Positions 1 to 7,727 of a stretch of DNA of 64,000 bases are shown here, piece by piece. Under the pieces are notes generated by a model. The model saw only the letters and a list, made by a program, of their open reading frames with translations. It did not search any database and was not told the origin of the DNA. Every line of letters starts with the position of its first letter. The stretch's first letter is position 1. Location of the stretch: assembly GCF_012726205.1 (NCBI RefSeq), contig NZ_JAASAE010000013.1:1-64000 (forward strand), given 5' to 3'. This DNA comes from Rhodococcus sp. HNM0569. GTDB lineage: Bacteria; Actinomycetota; Actinomycetes; Mycobacteriales; Mycobacteriaceae. The translations under genes and the position numbers were made by a program.

Positions 1-220
1 TCTCCAACAGGGTGTGCGCTGCCAACCAGGCCGCACCGTCGCGATACCCGGCCTCGACCGCCACCCGGCGCACCTCGACCTCCCCCATCACCACGACCCG
101 CCGCGCCTGCAACCCCGCAATCACCCGCGACAACTCGACCGCCTCCGCGAGCAACTCGCCGTCAGCCGACTGCCACGGCTCACCGCCAGATGCGTCTACT
201 ACTGATTCCCCCAGCCCCAT
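1..220 (-). CDS. 13E12-repeat/DUF222 HNH endonuclease family protein, N-terminal part only
   Basis: The reverse strand from the ATG at 218-220 stays open to the window edge and encodes about 73 residues. They include ELLAEAVELSRVIAGLQARR and the tail AGYRDGAAWLAAHTLLE, which match the opening helices of the actinobacterial DUF222/13E12 family. Members normally carry a C-terminal HNH nuclease domain, which would lie outside this window. A LexA-type box sits 15 bp upstream of the start, as is known for mycobacterial 13E12 genes. The family call rests on remembered sequence character. The 3' end is missing, so intactness cannot be judged. Confidence 0.75.
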   Translation of the reverse strand, partial: MGLGESVVDASGGEPWQSADGELLAEAVELSRVIAGLQARRVVVMGEVEVRRVAVEAGYRDGAAWLAAHTLLE

Positions 221-234
221 GAACGAACCTTAGT

Positions 235-250
235 TCGAACACAGTTTCGA
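235..250. promoter_or_regulatory. LexA/SOS box upstream of the 13E12 gene
   Basis: TCGAAC-ACAG-TTTCGA matches the actinobacterial SOS consensus TCGAAC-N4-GTTCGA with one mismatch. It lies 15 bp upstream of the ATG of the 13E12/DUF222 gene. This predicts LexA repression and DNA-damage induction. The prediction comes from the sequence and from knowledge of mycobacterial 13E12 genes. Confidence 0.7.
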
Positions 251-339
251 CGTCAACGGTTCCGCGTAACAATCTTCAGAAACCACACCCACACCAACCA
301 CGCTGCCGCCCAGCACAACCCCCACCCCGAGCCCACAAT

Positions 340-380
340 GTCACATCGTGTGCGTCCAACGCACACACCGTCACATCGTG
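340..380. repeat. Direct repeat pair flanking a small hairpin
   Basis: GTCACATCGTG occurs at 340-350 and again at 370-380. Between and overlapping them, GTGTGCGT (348-355) pairs with ACGCACAC (359-366) across a 3-nt loop. This could be a regulatory site or a remnant; no known factor is recognised. Confidence 0.3.
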
Positions 381-517
381 CCCGATTGCAGCGGTGTGCA
401 CAGCGTCGCAAGCCTGTGGATAACCGGTCGTCGGACCGCCGGTCGGCGGCATCCACCGGATAGGGTGACGGCGCGTCGTCGTCGACGTCGCGGGGTGGCT
501 TTCTCGAGGGGGGAATT

Positions 518-1756
518 GTGACCGAACCGATCTATGTCTCCGATGTGGAGTACTTCCAGAAGCATGAATGGAGCCTGGAGGCGCTGCGGGCTCTCGCGCA
601 GTCCATGGCACCTGCCACCGTCGTCGAAGTGCAGAACGCGTGGACGGCACTCGGCGCCGACGCCTGCGCCAGGATCATCGAGTTCGCGGACCGGATCCAG
701 CGCGAGATCGACGCGTGCTGGCTCGGCGATGCGGCTGGTCGGGCCGTCCGGACTGCCGCCGCGTACGGTACCTCCGCCGAGAGCGTCGAATCCCAGATGC
801 GCGGCGTCGCAGAAGCTCTCGGGCCGATCGGTGATGCTGTCGCAAGGCTCGGGAGCGGTGCGATTCCCGAGGATGTCGACTTGCCCGACGCGCTTTCGTG
901 GTGGGACACGAACCACGACGACGAGCGGAGCCGCCGCCTGGACGAGGCGCTGCGTGTGATGAACACGGTGTACTCGTGGGGAGTCACGGGTACGGACGGC
1001 GCGGTGCCGGTGTTCGAACCGCTCGAACGGTTTGTCGCACGATCGGGTACGGGCGGCAATCCGCAGGAATCTTCCGACGGCGGTGCGGTGGACGCGGCCG
1101 GAATGCCCACAATGACGACGGGCGCGGCGAACCCGGATGTGCCGGCGCCTTCGGTAGGCAGCCTGGCTCCAGGCGCCGGCACCGGATCCGGTGCCGGCGG
1201 CCCTGTCGAGAAAGCAAGCACCGAGGAAGAGTTCGTCGTAGCCGGGCCCACGACCGACCAGAGCGTCGTGTCCACCCACGCGGCACCGGCGTCGACGAAC
1301 GCCGCATCAACGTCGCCCACGGGTTCACCGTCGGCACCCGTGGCGGCAGCGTCGGGTGACAGTGCTCGGGTCGGGGGCGGTGCTCTCGGCGCCGGCAGTC
1401 ACGGGGGAGCTGTGGGCACCGGTTCGGCCGGCCTCGGTGCAGGCGGCCTCGCGGGAGGTGTGGGGACGAGTTCGGCAGGCCTCGGTGGTCGTGATCTCGC
1501 CAGTGGCGCGGTCCTCGGTACGGTGCCGGGCGCTGCGGGTCCTGCCGGAGGTGCAGCGGGCGTGGCGGGTGCCCGGGCCGGCGCCGCCGCATCCCGGGGT
1601 GGCGGGATGGGCGCAATGATGGGTGGAGTCGGTGCCAGAGCGCGCGGCGAGGACGACAAGGAGCACGAATTGCCCGGATACCTCGTGACTCTCGGCAACG
1701 GCAACGCGCTGATCGGGAAGAGTGCGGCGGCCTCGCCCCGTGTGATCGGCGCATGA
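518..1756 (+). CDS. PPE/WXG-like putative ESX (type VII) secretion substrate
   Basis: The protein has 412 aa. A helical N-terminal region (to about residue 165) has WXG-like features (CWLGDAAGRAV near residue 65). A long Ala/Gly/Ser/Thr low-complexity region follows (about 185-370), then a short charged tail. The GTG start was chosen for the strong purine-rich site GAGGGGGGAA just upstream. The stop overlaps the espG-like start by 4 bp, so the two are translationally coupled. Mycobacterial PPE-type substrates pair with EspG chaperones, and this gene/espG pairing recurs at 57323-58982. No YxxxD/E secretion tag was clearly identified, so secretion is inferred from context. Confidence 0.65.
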   Translation: MTEPIYVSDVEYFQKHEWSLEALRALAQSMAPATVVEVQNAWTALGADACARIIEFADRIQREIDACWLGDAAGRAVRTAAAYGTSAESVESQMRGVAEALGPIGDAVARLGSGAIPEDVDLPDALSWWDTNHDDERSRRLDEALRVMNTVYSWGVTGTDGAVPVFEPLERFVARSGTGGNPQESSDGGAVDAAGMPTMTTGAANPDVPAPSVGSLAPGAGTGSGAGGPVEKASTEEEFVVAGPTTDQSVVSTHAAPASTNAASTSPTGSPSAPVAAASGDSARVGGGALGAGSHGGAVGTGSAGLGAGGLAGGVGTSSAGLGGRDLASGAVLGTVPGAAGPAGGAAGVAGARAGAAASRGGGMGAMMGGVGARARGEDDKEHELPGYLVTLGNGNALIGKSAAASPRVIGA

Positions 1757-2526
1757 TGCGCAACTGGCTGATGCGTGGCGAACAGTTCGCGGCGCTGTGG
1801 GAGGGTGCTGGGCAGGACACGCAGCCGTATCCGTTCACTCTCGTCAGTTCGGCGAGCACCCGCGACGAGCACGAACACCGGCAGAATCGGATCCGGTCGG
1901 CGTTCGCCGGGTCGGATCGCGACGACGTTCGCGCTGCCGTCAGGATTCTCGCCGATCCTGAGGTCTTCGTGGAGATCTCGGGGGTGGATGTCGACGGTTC
2001 GCCGATCCGCGTCGTCGGTGCGCAACTGCATCGTTGGTGTTCGGTCGCCGTCCAGCAGGCCGGCCTCACCGCCGATGCCGGTGGCGATGTCGTACTCGGC
2101 GCGGGCATCGCGGCGGGCCTCGCGCCGCTGCTCGTCGGTGTGATTCCCGAGAATGACGCGGGTCGAATCACTTTCGCACGACGCGACGAGGACGAGAACC
2201 ACTTCGCATCGCGCAGTGTTCTCGACTGTGGTTGGGACAGGGCCCCGACTCCGCGTTTCGAGGACGTGATGACGGTCGCATGCGCGGGTCGAGGGCAGAT
2301 CAAGGTGTTCACTGCTCCGCGCTACCGCAGCAACGAGATCGGACTCGTCCGCTGGTTCGACGCGGCGGCGGACGGGCGGTACATGATCGGCCCGCGTGAC
2401 CCGGCGGCCGCGGTCCCCGCGAGTCCGCAGCTCATGGTGGACACCGTCACGGCGCTCGTCGAACAGGGCCTTGCCGAGCGTCGCGAGAGGACGGAAGCGC
2501 AGTGGTGGACAGAATCACAGTGGTAG
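1753..2526 (+). CDS. EspG-family ESX secretion-associated chaperone
   Basis: The 257-aa protein begins with LMRGEQFAALWEGAGQDTQPYPF. The FAALW...GQD...P(Y/F)PF pattern is shared with the EspG-like protein at 57323-58045. EspG proteins bind PE-PPE substrates in the cytosol and keep them soluble for the ESX machine. The start overlaps the stop of the PPE-like gene by 4 bp, as expected for a chaperone/substrate pair. The C-terminus (WWTESQW) and the stop codon lie inside an 18-bp tandem repeat, so the last residues may vary between strains. Confidence 0.8.
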   Translation: MMRNWLMRGEQFAALWEGAGQDTQPYPFTLVSSASTRDEHEHRQNRIRSAFAGSDRDDVRAAVRILADPEVFVEISGVDVDGSPIRVVGAQLHRWCSVAVQQAGLTADAGGDVVLGAGIAAGLAPLLVGVIPENDAGRITFARRDEDENHFASRSVLDCGWDRAPTPRFEDVMTVACAGRGQIKVFTAPRYRSNEIGLVRWFDAAADGRYMIGPRDPAAAVPASPQLMVDTVTALVEQGLAERRERTEAQWWTESQW

Positions 2527-2568
2527 ACAGAATTACAGTGGTAGACAGAATCACATTGGTAGACAACG
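2501..2568 (+). repeat. 18-bp tandem repeat (about 3.8 copies) across the espG stop codon
   Basis: Units AGTGGTGGACAGAATCAC (2501-2518), AGTGGTAGACAGAATTAC (2519-2536) and AGTGGTAGACAGAATCAC (2537-2554) are followed by a partial ATTGGTAGACAACG (2555-2568). The espG-like reading frame ends at the TAG in unit 2. Unit 1 has TGG at the same place, so a single base change in the array creates the stop. Confidence 0.9.
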
Positions 2569-2587
2569 GGTTGCGAGGCGAGGAGCG

Positions 2588-3043
2588 ATGAGTATCGACC
2601 ACATTCGGCCTACGCCCGGCAACGCCGGTGAGTCTGCCACCTCGTCCGTCGGCAGCGCATGGAAGCCGATCCTCGACCATGCCGTCGGCGCGGGACGTCT
2701 CGAAGTCGATCCGGACGGGCTCAGACGGTGCATCGGGCTGTGTCACGACCACGCGACGGCGATGGGGGCGATGGCGGACAGGGCGCAGCGCGAGCTGAGG
2801 GTCGAGGCGTTGGGTATCGGCGAGCACGAGCTGGGTTCGGCACAGCAGTTGGTGAACAAGTTCGCGGACAAGGCAACCGGCGGAGGGCGGATCGCCTACG
2901 CGAGTTCGGCAGTCGGCATGCTCCGTGAGCACGAGTGCTTCGCGAGGGACATGCAGGCCACGCTCGAACGCGTGTTGCGCGCGTACGAAGAGCAGGAGCG
3001 AGTCACCGCGGACGGCCTCGACGAGAGTGGAGGTGCGCTGTGA
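2588..3043 (+). CDS. Small helical protein of an ESX accessory module (WXG100-like)
   Basis: The protein has 151 aa and begins MSIDHIRPTPGN. It is mostly charged helix: residues 40-145 contain HDHATAMGAMADRAQRELRV and a C-terminal helix ending LRAYEEQERVTADGL. This resembles the helical-hairpin proteins that accompany ESX substrate genes, but there is no clear WxG. The ATG at 2588 was chosen because GGCGAGGAG lies just upstream and because the open frame before it runs through the tandem repeat. It follows espG on the same strand. No specific function can be assigned. Confidence 0.6.
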   Translation: MSIDHIRPTPGNAGESATSSVGSAWKPILDHAVGAGRLEVDPDGLRRCIGLCHDHATAMGAMADRAQRELRVEALGIGEHELGSAQQLVNKFADKATGGGRIAYASSAVGMLREHECFARDMQATLERVLRAYEEQERVTADGLDESGGAL

Positions 3044-3171
3044 GAGCCCCTGTTCGCCGCCCGCACCGGCTGTCGTCGAGCGTTGCAAGTGCAGCCGCAC
3101 GACACGGGGCGGGTGCGCGTGACGCCCTCGCGGAGACGGCCACCTCGCGGAGCGCCAGAATGCGTCTCTAG
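3040..3171 (+). CDS. Possible 43-aa basic peptide overlapping the upstream stop codon
   Basis: GTG at 3040 overlaps the TGA of the preceding gene, with GTGGAGG about 7 nt upstream. The product (VRAPVRRPHRLSSS...) is basic, Arg/Ala-rich and matches nothing I recognise. It may be a real coupled mini-gene or the decayed end of a longer one. The overlap and ribosome site are the only support. Confidence 0.25.
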   Translation: MRAPVRRPHRLSSSVASAAARHGAGARDALAETATSRSARMRL

Positions 3172-3210
3172 CATCACCAGGACACACCGACCGAGGAGCG
3201 AGGCGCCGAC

Positions 3211-4008
3211 GTGACCACATCCGACCCCACCCTGCTGGCGAGTTTCGTCGACGCAATCGCGTCCGGGCAACTCGAGGTCGTCGACCTCACGACCCCGTTG
3301 AGCAGTGCGACACCCGCGCTGCGATTGCCTGCCCCGTTCGCGAATCTCGTCGACTTCAGCCTCGAAGAAGTCAGCGCGTACAACGAGCCCGGACCGTTCT
3401 GGCGGCACAACAACATCCACACCGGCGAGCACGTCGGCACACACCTCGACGCACCGGTCCATTGGATCACCGGCCGCGACGGCGACGACGTCTCGCAGAT
3501 CGCGGTCCGCCGGTTGGTGGGCACCGCGTCGGTGATCGACGTGGCGCGGCAGGTGGCCGCCGATCCCGACTATCTGCTCACGGTCGCCGACGTCGAGGCG
3601 TGGGAAGCGGAACACGGCCGCCTCGCCGTGGGCACATGGCTGCTGTTGCGCACCGGGTGGGAGGTGCGCGGCGGGTCCGAGGCGGAGTTCCTCAACGCCG
3701 ACGAGAGCGGCTCGCACACCCCGGGCGTCGCCGTCGACTGCGCCGAATGGCTCGCAACCGAGCGTGAGATCACGGGCCTCGGCGTCGAAACCGTCGGCGT
3801 CGACGCCGGACTCGCCGGCGGCTTCGACCCCGCGTTCCCGGTCCACCACCATTTTCTCGGCAACGACAAGTACGGGCTCACATCGCTGCGCAATCTCGGT
3901 CGGCTGCCCGCGACCGGCGCGGTGATCGTCGTGGCGCCGCTTCCGATCGTCGGCGGCACCGGCAGTCCGTCGCGGGTCCTCGCGCTGGTCGAGGGCGCCG
4001 CCGCGTGA
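3211..4008 (+). CDS. Cyclase-family (PF04199) metal-dependent amidohydrolase, isatin-hydrolase/kynurenine-formamidase-like
   Basis: The 265-aa protein carries the family metal-binding signature GTHLDAPVHW (about residues 74-83; HxGTHxDxPxH type), preceded by HNNIHTGEHV. The family hydrolyses cyclic or formyl amides such as isatin and N-formylkynurenine with Mn or Zn. GTG at 3211 follows GAGGAGCGAGG. Its TGA overlaps the GTG of the ThDP-enzyme gene by 4 bp, so the two are co-translated. Pairing with a 2-oxo-acid decarboxylase-type enzyme and a flavin reductase suggests ring opening of an isatin-like compound. That substrate is inference. Confidence 0.75.
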   Translation: MTTSDPTLLASFVDAIASGQLEVVDLTTPLSSATPALRLPAPFANLVDFSLEEVSAYNEPGPFWRHNNIHTGEHVGTHLDAPVHWITGRDGDDVSQIAVRRLVGTASVIDVARQVAADPDYLLTVADVEAWEAEHGRLAVGTWLLLRTGWEVRGGSEAEFLNADESGSHTPGVAVDCAEWLATEREITGLGVETVGVDAGLAGGFDPAFPVHHHFLGNDKYGLTSLRNLGRLPATGAVIVVAPLPIVGGTGSPSRVLALVEGAAA

Positions 4009-5657
4009 CCGTCTACGGTCCGACGGTCGGCGACGTCGTCGGCCACGTGCTCGCAGATCTCGGCGTCGGCCACGCCTTCGGTGTCGTCGGCAGCGGAAAT
4101 TTCGTGACGACCAACGCATTGCGCCGCGGCGGCGTGCCGTTCACCGCGGCACGGCACGAAGGTGGCGCCGCCACGATGGCCGACGCGTACTCGCGGATGT
4201 CGTCGCGCGTGGGGGTGGTGTCGCTGCACCAGGGCTGCGGCCTCACGAATGCGATGACCGGCATCACCGAAGCCGCGAAGAGCCGCACCCCGATGCTGGT
4301 GCTCACGGCGGACAGTCCCGCCGCGGCGCTGCGCTCGAACTTCCGCATCGACCAGGACGCGATGGTCGCGGCGGTCGGCGCCGTCAGCACCCGGGTCTAC
4401 TCCGCTGCGACAGTCGTCGACGACGTGACGCGCGCCTACCGCACCGCCGTGGCCGAGCGGCGCACCGTCGTGCTCAATGTGGCGATCGACGTCGCGGCAG
4501 CGCCCGCGAGCGTCGTACGTCCGGTCGCGGCGGCGATCGAGCAGCTGCGTGTACGGCCGGACCGCGCGTCGGTGGACCGGCTCGCCGACGCGATCGGTCG
4601 TGCGTCGCGGCCGGTGTTCGTGGCGGGCCGCGGTGCACGGGCGGCCGGTCCCGAGATCGCGGAGCTCGCCGCCGCGGCGGGAGCCCTCGTGGCGACCTCG
4701 GCGGTCGCGAACGGCTTGTTCGTGGGGGACGAGTTCTCGCTCGGCATCTCGGGCGGCTTCTCCTCGCCGACGACGGCCGCGCTCGTCGCCGACGCCGACC
4801 TGATCGTCGGGTGGGGTTGTGCCCTCAACATGTGGACGATGCGGCACGGTCGGCTCGTCGGGCCGGAGGCCGTCGTCGCGCAGGTCGACGACGACGTCGC
4901 GGCGCTCGGCGCACATCGTCCCGTCGACGTGGCCGTCGTGGGCGACTGTGGGCAGACGGCGCGCGATGTCCTCACCCGGGTGTCGCCGGGCGCGCGGTAC
5001 CGCACCGCCGAGGTGGCGCGCAGGATCGCGGACTCCGCACGGTGGCAGGACGTTCCGGTGGCCGATGCGTCGACCGCGGAGCGCATCGACCCCCGCGTGC
5101 TCACCCTGGCGCTCGACGCCATGCTGCCTGCCGAGCGCATCGTGTCGATCGACTCCGGCAACTTCATGGGGTATCCGTCGACTCACCTGTCGGTACCGGA
5201 CGAGAACGGCTTCTGCTTCACGCAGGCGTTCCAGTCGATCGGTCTCGGGCTGTACACGGCGATCGGCGCGGCGACCGCCCGTCCGGACCGGCTGCCCGTG
5301 CTGGGTGCGGGCGACGGCGGATTCCTCATGTCGATCGCCGAACTCGAGACCGCGGTCCGGGCAGGGATACCGCTCGTGGCTGTCGTCTACAACGACGCCG
5401 CGTACGGCGCCGAGGTGCACCACTTCGGCGACGCCGACATGGGCACGGTGACGTTCCCGGACACCGACATCGCCGCGATCGCGTCCGGCTTCGGCGCCAC
5501 CGGCGTCACGGTGCGCACCACGGCCGACCTGGACGCGGTGCAGCAGTGGATCGACGGGTACCGCGCGATCGGCGCCGCCCGCCCGTTGGTGATCGACGCG
5601 AAGATCACCGACGACGGCGGCGCCTGGTGGCTCGCCGAAGCGTTCGCCGGGCACTGA
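4005..5657 (+). CDS. Thiamine-diphosphate-dependent enzyme (acetolactate synthase/benzoylformate decarboxylase superfamily)
   Basis: The 550-aa protein has the usual three domains. The N-terminal Pyr domain contains a glutamate-like ARHEGGAATMADAYSR segment (about residues 46-61). A central domain follows, and the C-terminal PP domain has the ThDP/Mg motif GDGGFLMS...NDAAYG (about 435-465). Substrate specificity cannot be read: it may be a carboligase or a 2-oxo-acid decarboxylase. No small regulatory subunit (ilvN) is adjacent, which argues against branched-chain amino acid biosynthesis. Coupling to the cyclase-family hydrolase suggests decarboxylation of the ring-opened keto acid. Confidence 0.75.
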   Translation: MTVYGPTVGDVVGHVLADLGVGHAFGVVGSGNFVTTNALRRGGVPFTAARHEGGAATMADAYSRMSSRVGVVSLHQGCGLTNAMTGITEAAKSRTPMLVLTADSPAAALRSNFRIDQDAMVAAVGAVSTRVYSAATVVDDVTRAYRTAVAERRTVVLNVAIDVAAAPASVVRPVAAAIEQLRVRPDRASVDRLADAIGRASRPVFVAGRGARAAGPEIAELAAAAGALVATSAVANGLFVGDEFSLGISGGFSSPTTAALVADADLIVGWGCALNMWTMRHGRLVGPEAVVAQVDDDVAALGAHRPVDVAVVGDCGQTARDVLTRVSPGARYRTAEVARRIADSARWQDVPVADASTAERIDPRVLTLALDAMLPAERIVSIDSGNFMGYPSTHLSVPDENGFCFTQAFQSIGLGLYTAIGAATARPDRLPVLGAGDGGFLMSIAELETAVRAGIPLVAVVYNDAAYGAEVHHFGDADMGTVTFPDTDIAAIASGFGATGVTVRTTADLDAVQQWIDGYRAIGAARPLVIDAKITDDGGAWWLAEAFAGH

Positions 5658-5732
5658 CCTGGCACCGACGCATCCAGGACAGCCCGCTCAGTGGGATCAC
5701 GCTGAGGGGAACCATCGCCCTCACTCGCATGA

Positions 5733-6278
<546 letters not shown>

Positions 6279-6347
6279 CACACGCGCGCAACAGGCGCGA
6301 AATCTGTGATCGGTACTTTCCGGGCGTTCCCGAGCCCAGGAGAGACC

Positions 6348-7709
6348 ATGCAGCATTTGTTTGCCCAGTCGGCCGCCGTCACCCTCCAGCGGGGCCTCGG
6401 CCGTCGCGACTTCATGCGCGCGGTTGCGGCAGTCGGTGCCGGAGTCGGCGTCGCGGGCGCCGCGGCCTGCGCATCGGCAGCATCCACCGGCGAGGCACCG
6501 CCACCGACGGAGCCGTTCGCGGGGCCGGTCCCGGTCCTGCAACCCGGCCGGGGCGACATCGCGGGCGAGCACTACCTCGCGTCCGAACCGGACAAGGTGC
6601 TGTGGGGCTACGTGCCGACGGTGCACAGCGAACCTGTGCTGCGCGTCGCGTCGGGGGCGACGGTCACGATCGACGCGCTCTCCCACGAAGGCATCCTCGA
6701 GGATCAGGGCCGTGATCCGGTCGCGTACTTCGGCGGCAAAGGGGTCGCCGAATCGGACGTCCTCGACGATGCGAAAACAGTGGCCGCCGAATACGACCGT
6801 ACGCCACGCGATTTCGACAAGGACGGCCCGCACGTGGTCACCGGGCCGATCTTCGTCGAGGGCGCCGCGCCCGGCGACGTCCTCAGGATCGACACACTCG
6901 AGGCGACGCCGCGGGTCCCGTACGGGGTGGTGTCGAGTCGGCACGGGAAGGGAGCTCTCGCGCGAACGGCCGACGGGGCCTCACCCGCGGGCATCTCGCT
7001 CGACGAGGTGATGCCGCCGGTCGCGACGGACCGACGGACGAGCGCGGATCCGGCCGCGTACGGGAACGTCTCGACCTTCACTGCGATCGAGGACGGGCAG
7101 GGTGTCATGCGGTTCGGTGACGGCGCCGTGCGGTTCCCGTTGCGTCCGTTCATGGGCATGATGGGCGTCGCGTTCTCGACGGACACCGACCCGGTGTCGC
7201 CCGGCGCCAACTCGATCCCGCCGACTCTGGGCGGCGGCAACATCGACATCCGGCATCTCGGTGCCGGCTCGACCTTCTATCTTCCGGTGTTCGCCGACGG
7301 CGCCCTCTTCTACGTCGGCGACCCGCACATGGCGATGGGCGACGGCGAAGTCGCGCTGACGGCGATGGAGGGCTCACTGCGCGGCACGTTCCGGCTGACG
7401 GTCTGCAAGCCGGGCTCGGGCGATGCGCCGTCGGTCGCCTACACGTACCCGTTCGGCGAGACGGAGGACGCGTGGATCCCGATCGGGCTGTCCGACCCGG
7501 ACGGGTCCGCCGACGGCCAGGGCAGCGACCTCGACGTCGCGATGCGCCGGGCCGTCGTGAACGCGCTCGACTTCCTCGAGCACGACCGCGGCATGGACCG
7601 TGCGACCGCGTACGCCTACCTGTCGGCAGCAGCCGACTTCACGATCTCCCAGGTCGTCGACCGGACGGTCGGCGTGCACGGGCAGATCGTCAAGTCCCAC
7701 TTCGTCTAG
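6348..7709 (+). CDS. Tat-exported acetamidase/formamidase family protein
   Basis: The 453-aa protein starts with a twin-arginine signal (GRRDFMRAVAAVGAGVGVAGA) ending in AAAC, so it may be a Tat-translocated lipoprotein. The mature part has acetamidase/formamidase features: an N-terminal beta-rich region with VTIDALSHEG, GPIFVEGAAPGDVLRI near residue 170, and GGGNIDIRHL...LFYVGDPH in the C-terminal half. The family hydrolyses short amides to ammonia and the acid. An exported form would act outside the membrane. ATG follows CAGGAGAGACC. It is the last gene of the rightward cluster, about 70 bp after the flavin reductase. Confidence 0.75.
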   Translation: MQHLFAQSAAVTLQRGLGRRDFMRAVAAVGAGVGVAGAAACASAASTGEAPPPTEPFAGPVPVLQPGRGDIAGEHYLASEPDKVLWGYVPTVHSEPVLRVASGATVTIDALSHEGILEDQGRDPVAYFGGKGVAESDVLDDAKTVAAEYDRTPRDFDKDGPHVVTGPIFVEGAAPGDVLRIDTLEATPRVPYGVVSSRHGKGALARTADGASPAGISLDEVMPPVATDRRTSADPAAYGNVSTFTAIEDGQGVMRFGDGAVRFPLRPFMGMMGVAFSTDTDPVSPGANSIPPTLGGGNIDIRHLGAGSTFYLPVFADGALFYVGDPHMAMGDGEVALTAMEGSLRGTFRLTVCKPGSGDAPSVAYTYPFGETEDAWIPIGLSDPDGSADGQGSDLDVAMRRAVVNALDFLEHDRGMDRATAYAYLSAAADFTISQVVDRTVGVHGQIVKSHFV

Positions 7710-7727
7710 CGGTGTGACCGGCCGCGA

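Larger units (their letters stand above)
221..517. other. Divergent intergenic region of about 300 bp
   Basis: No convincing gene is present; the short open frames here are arginine/cysteine-rich and have no ribosome site. The region holds the LexA-like box (235-250), a small hairpin flanked by direct repeats (340-380), and the Shine-Dalgarno sequence (GAGGGGGGAA, 506-515) of the rightward PPE-like gene. Promoters for both flanking genes should lie here. Confidence 0.6.

Noticed and set aside
2501-2568. Tandem repeats considered as a CRISPR array
   Set aside because: Units are contiguous 18-mers with no spacers and no cas genes nearby.
3570-5654. A 694-codon minus-strand open frame opposite the ThDP enzyme
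   Set aside because: Antisense shadow; the plus-strand frame shows ThDP-enzyme motifs throughout.
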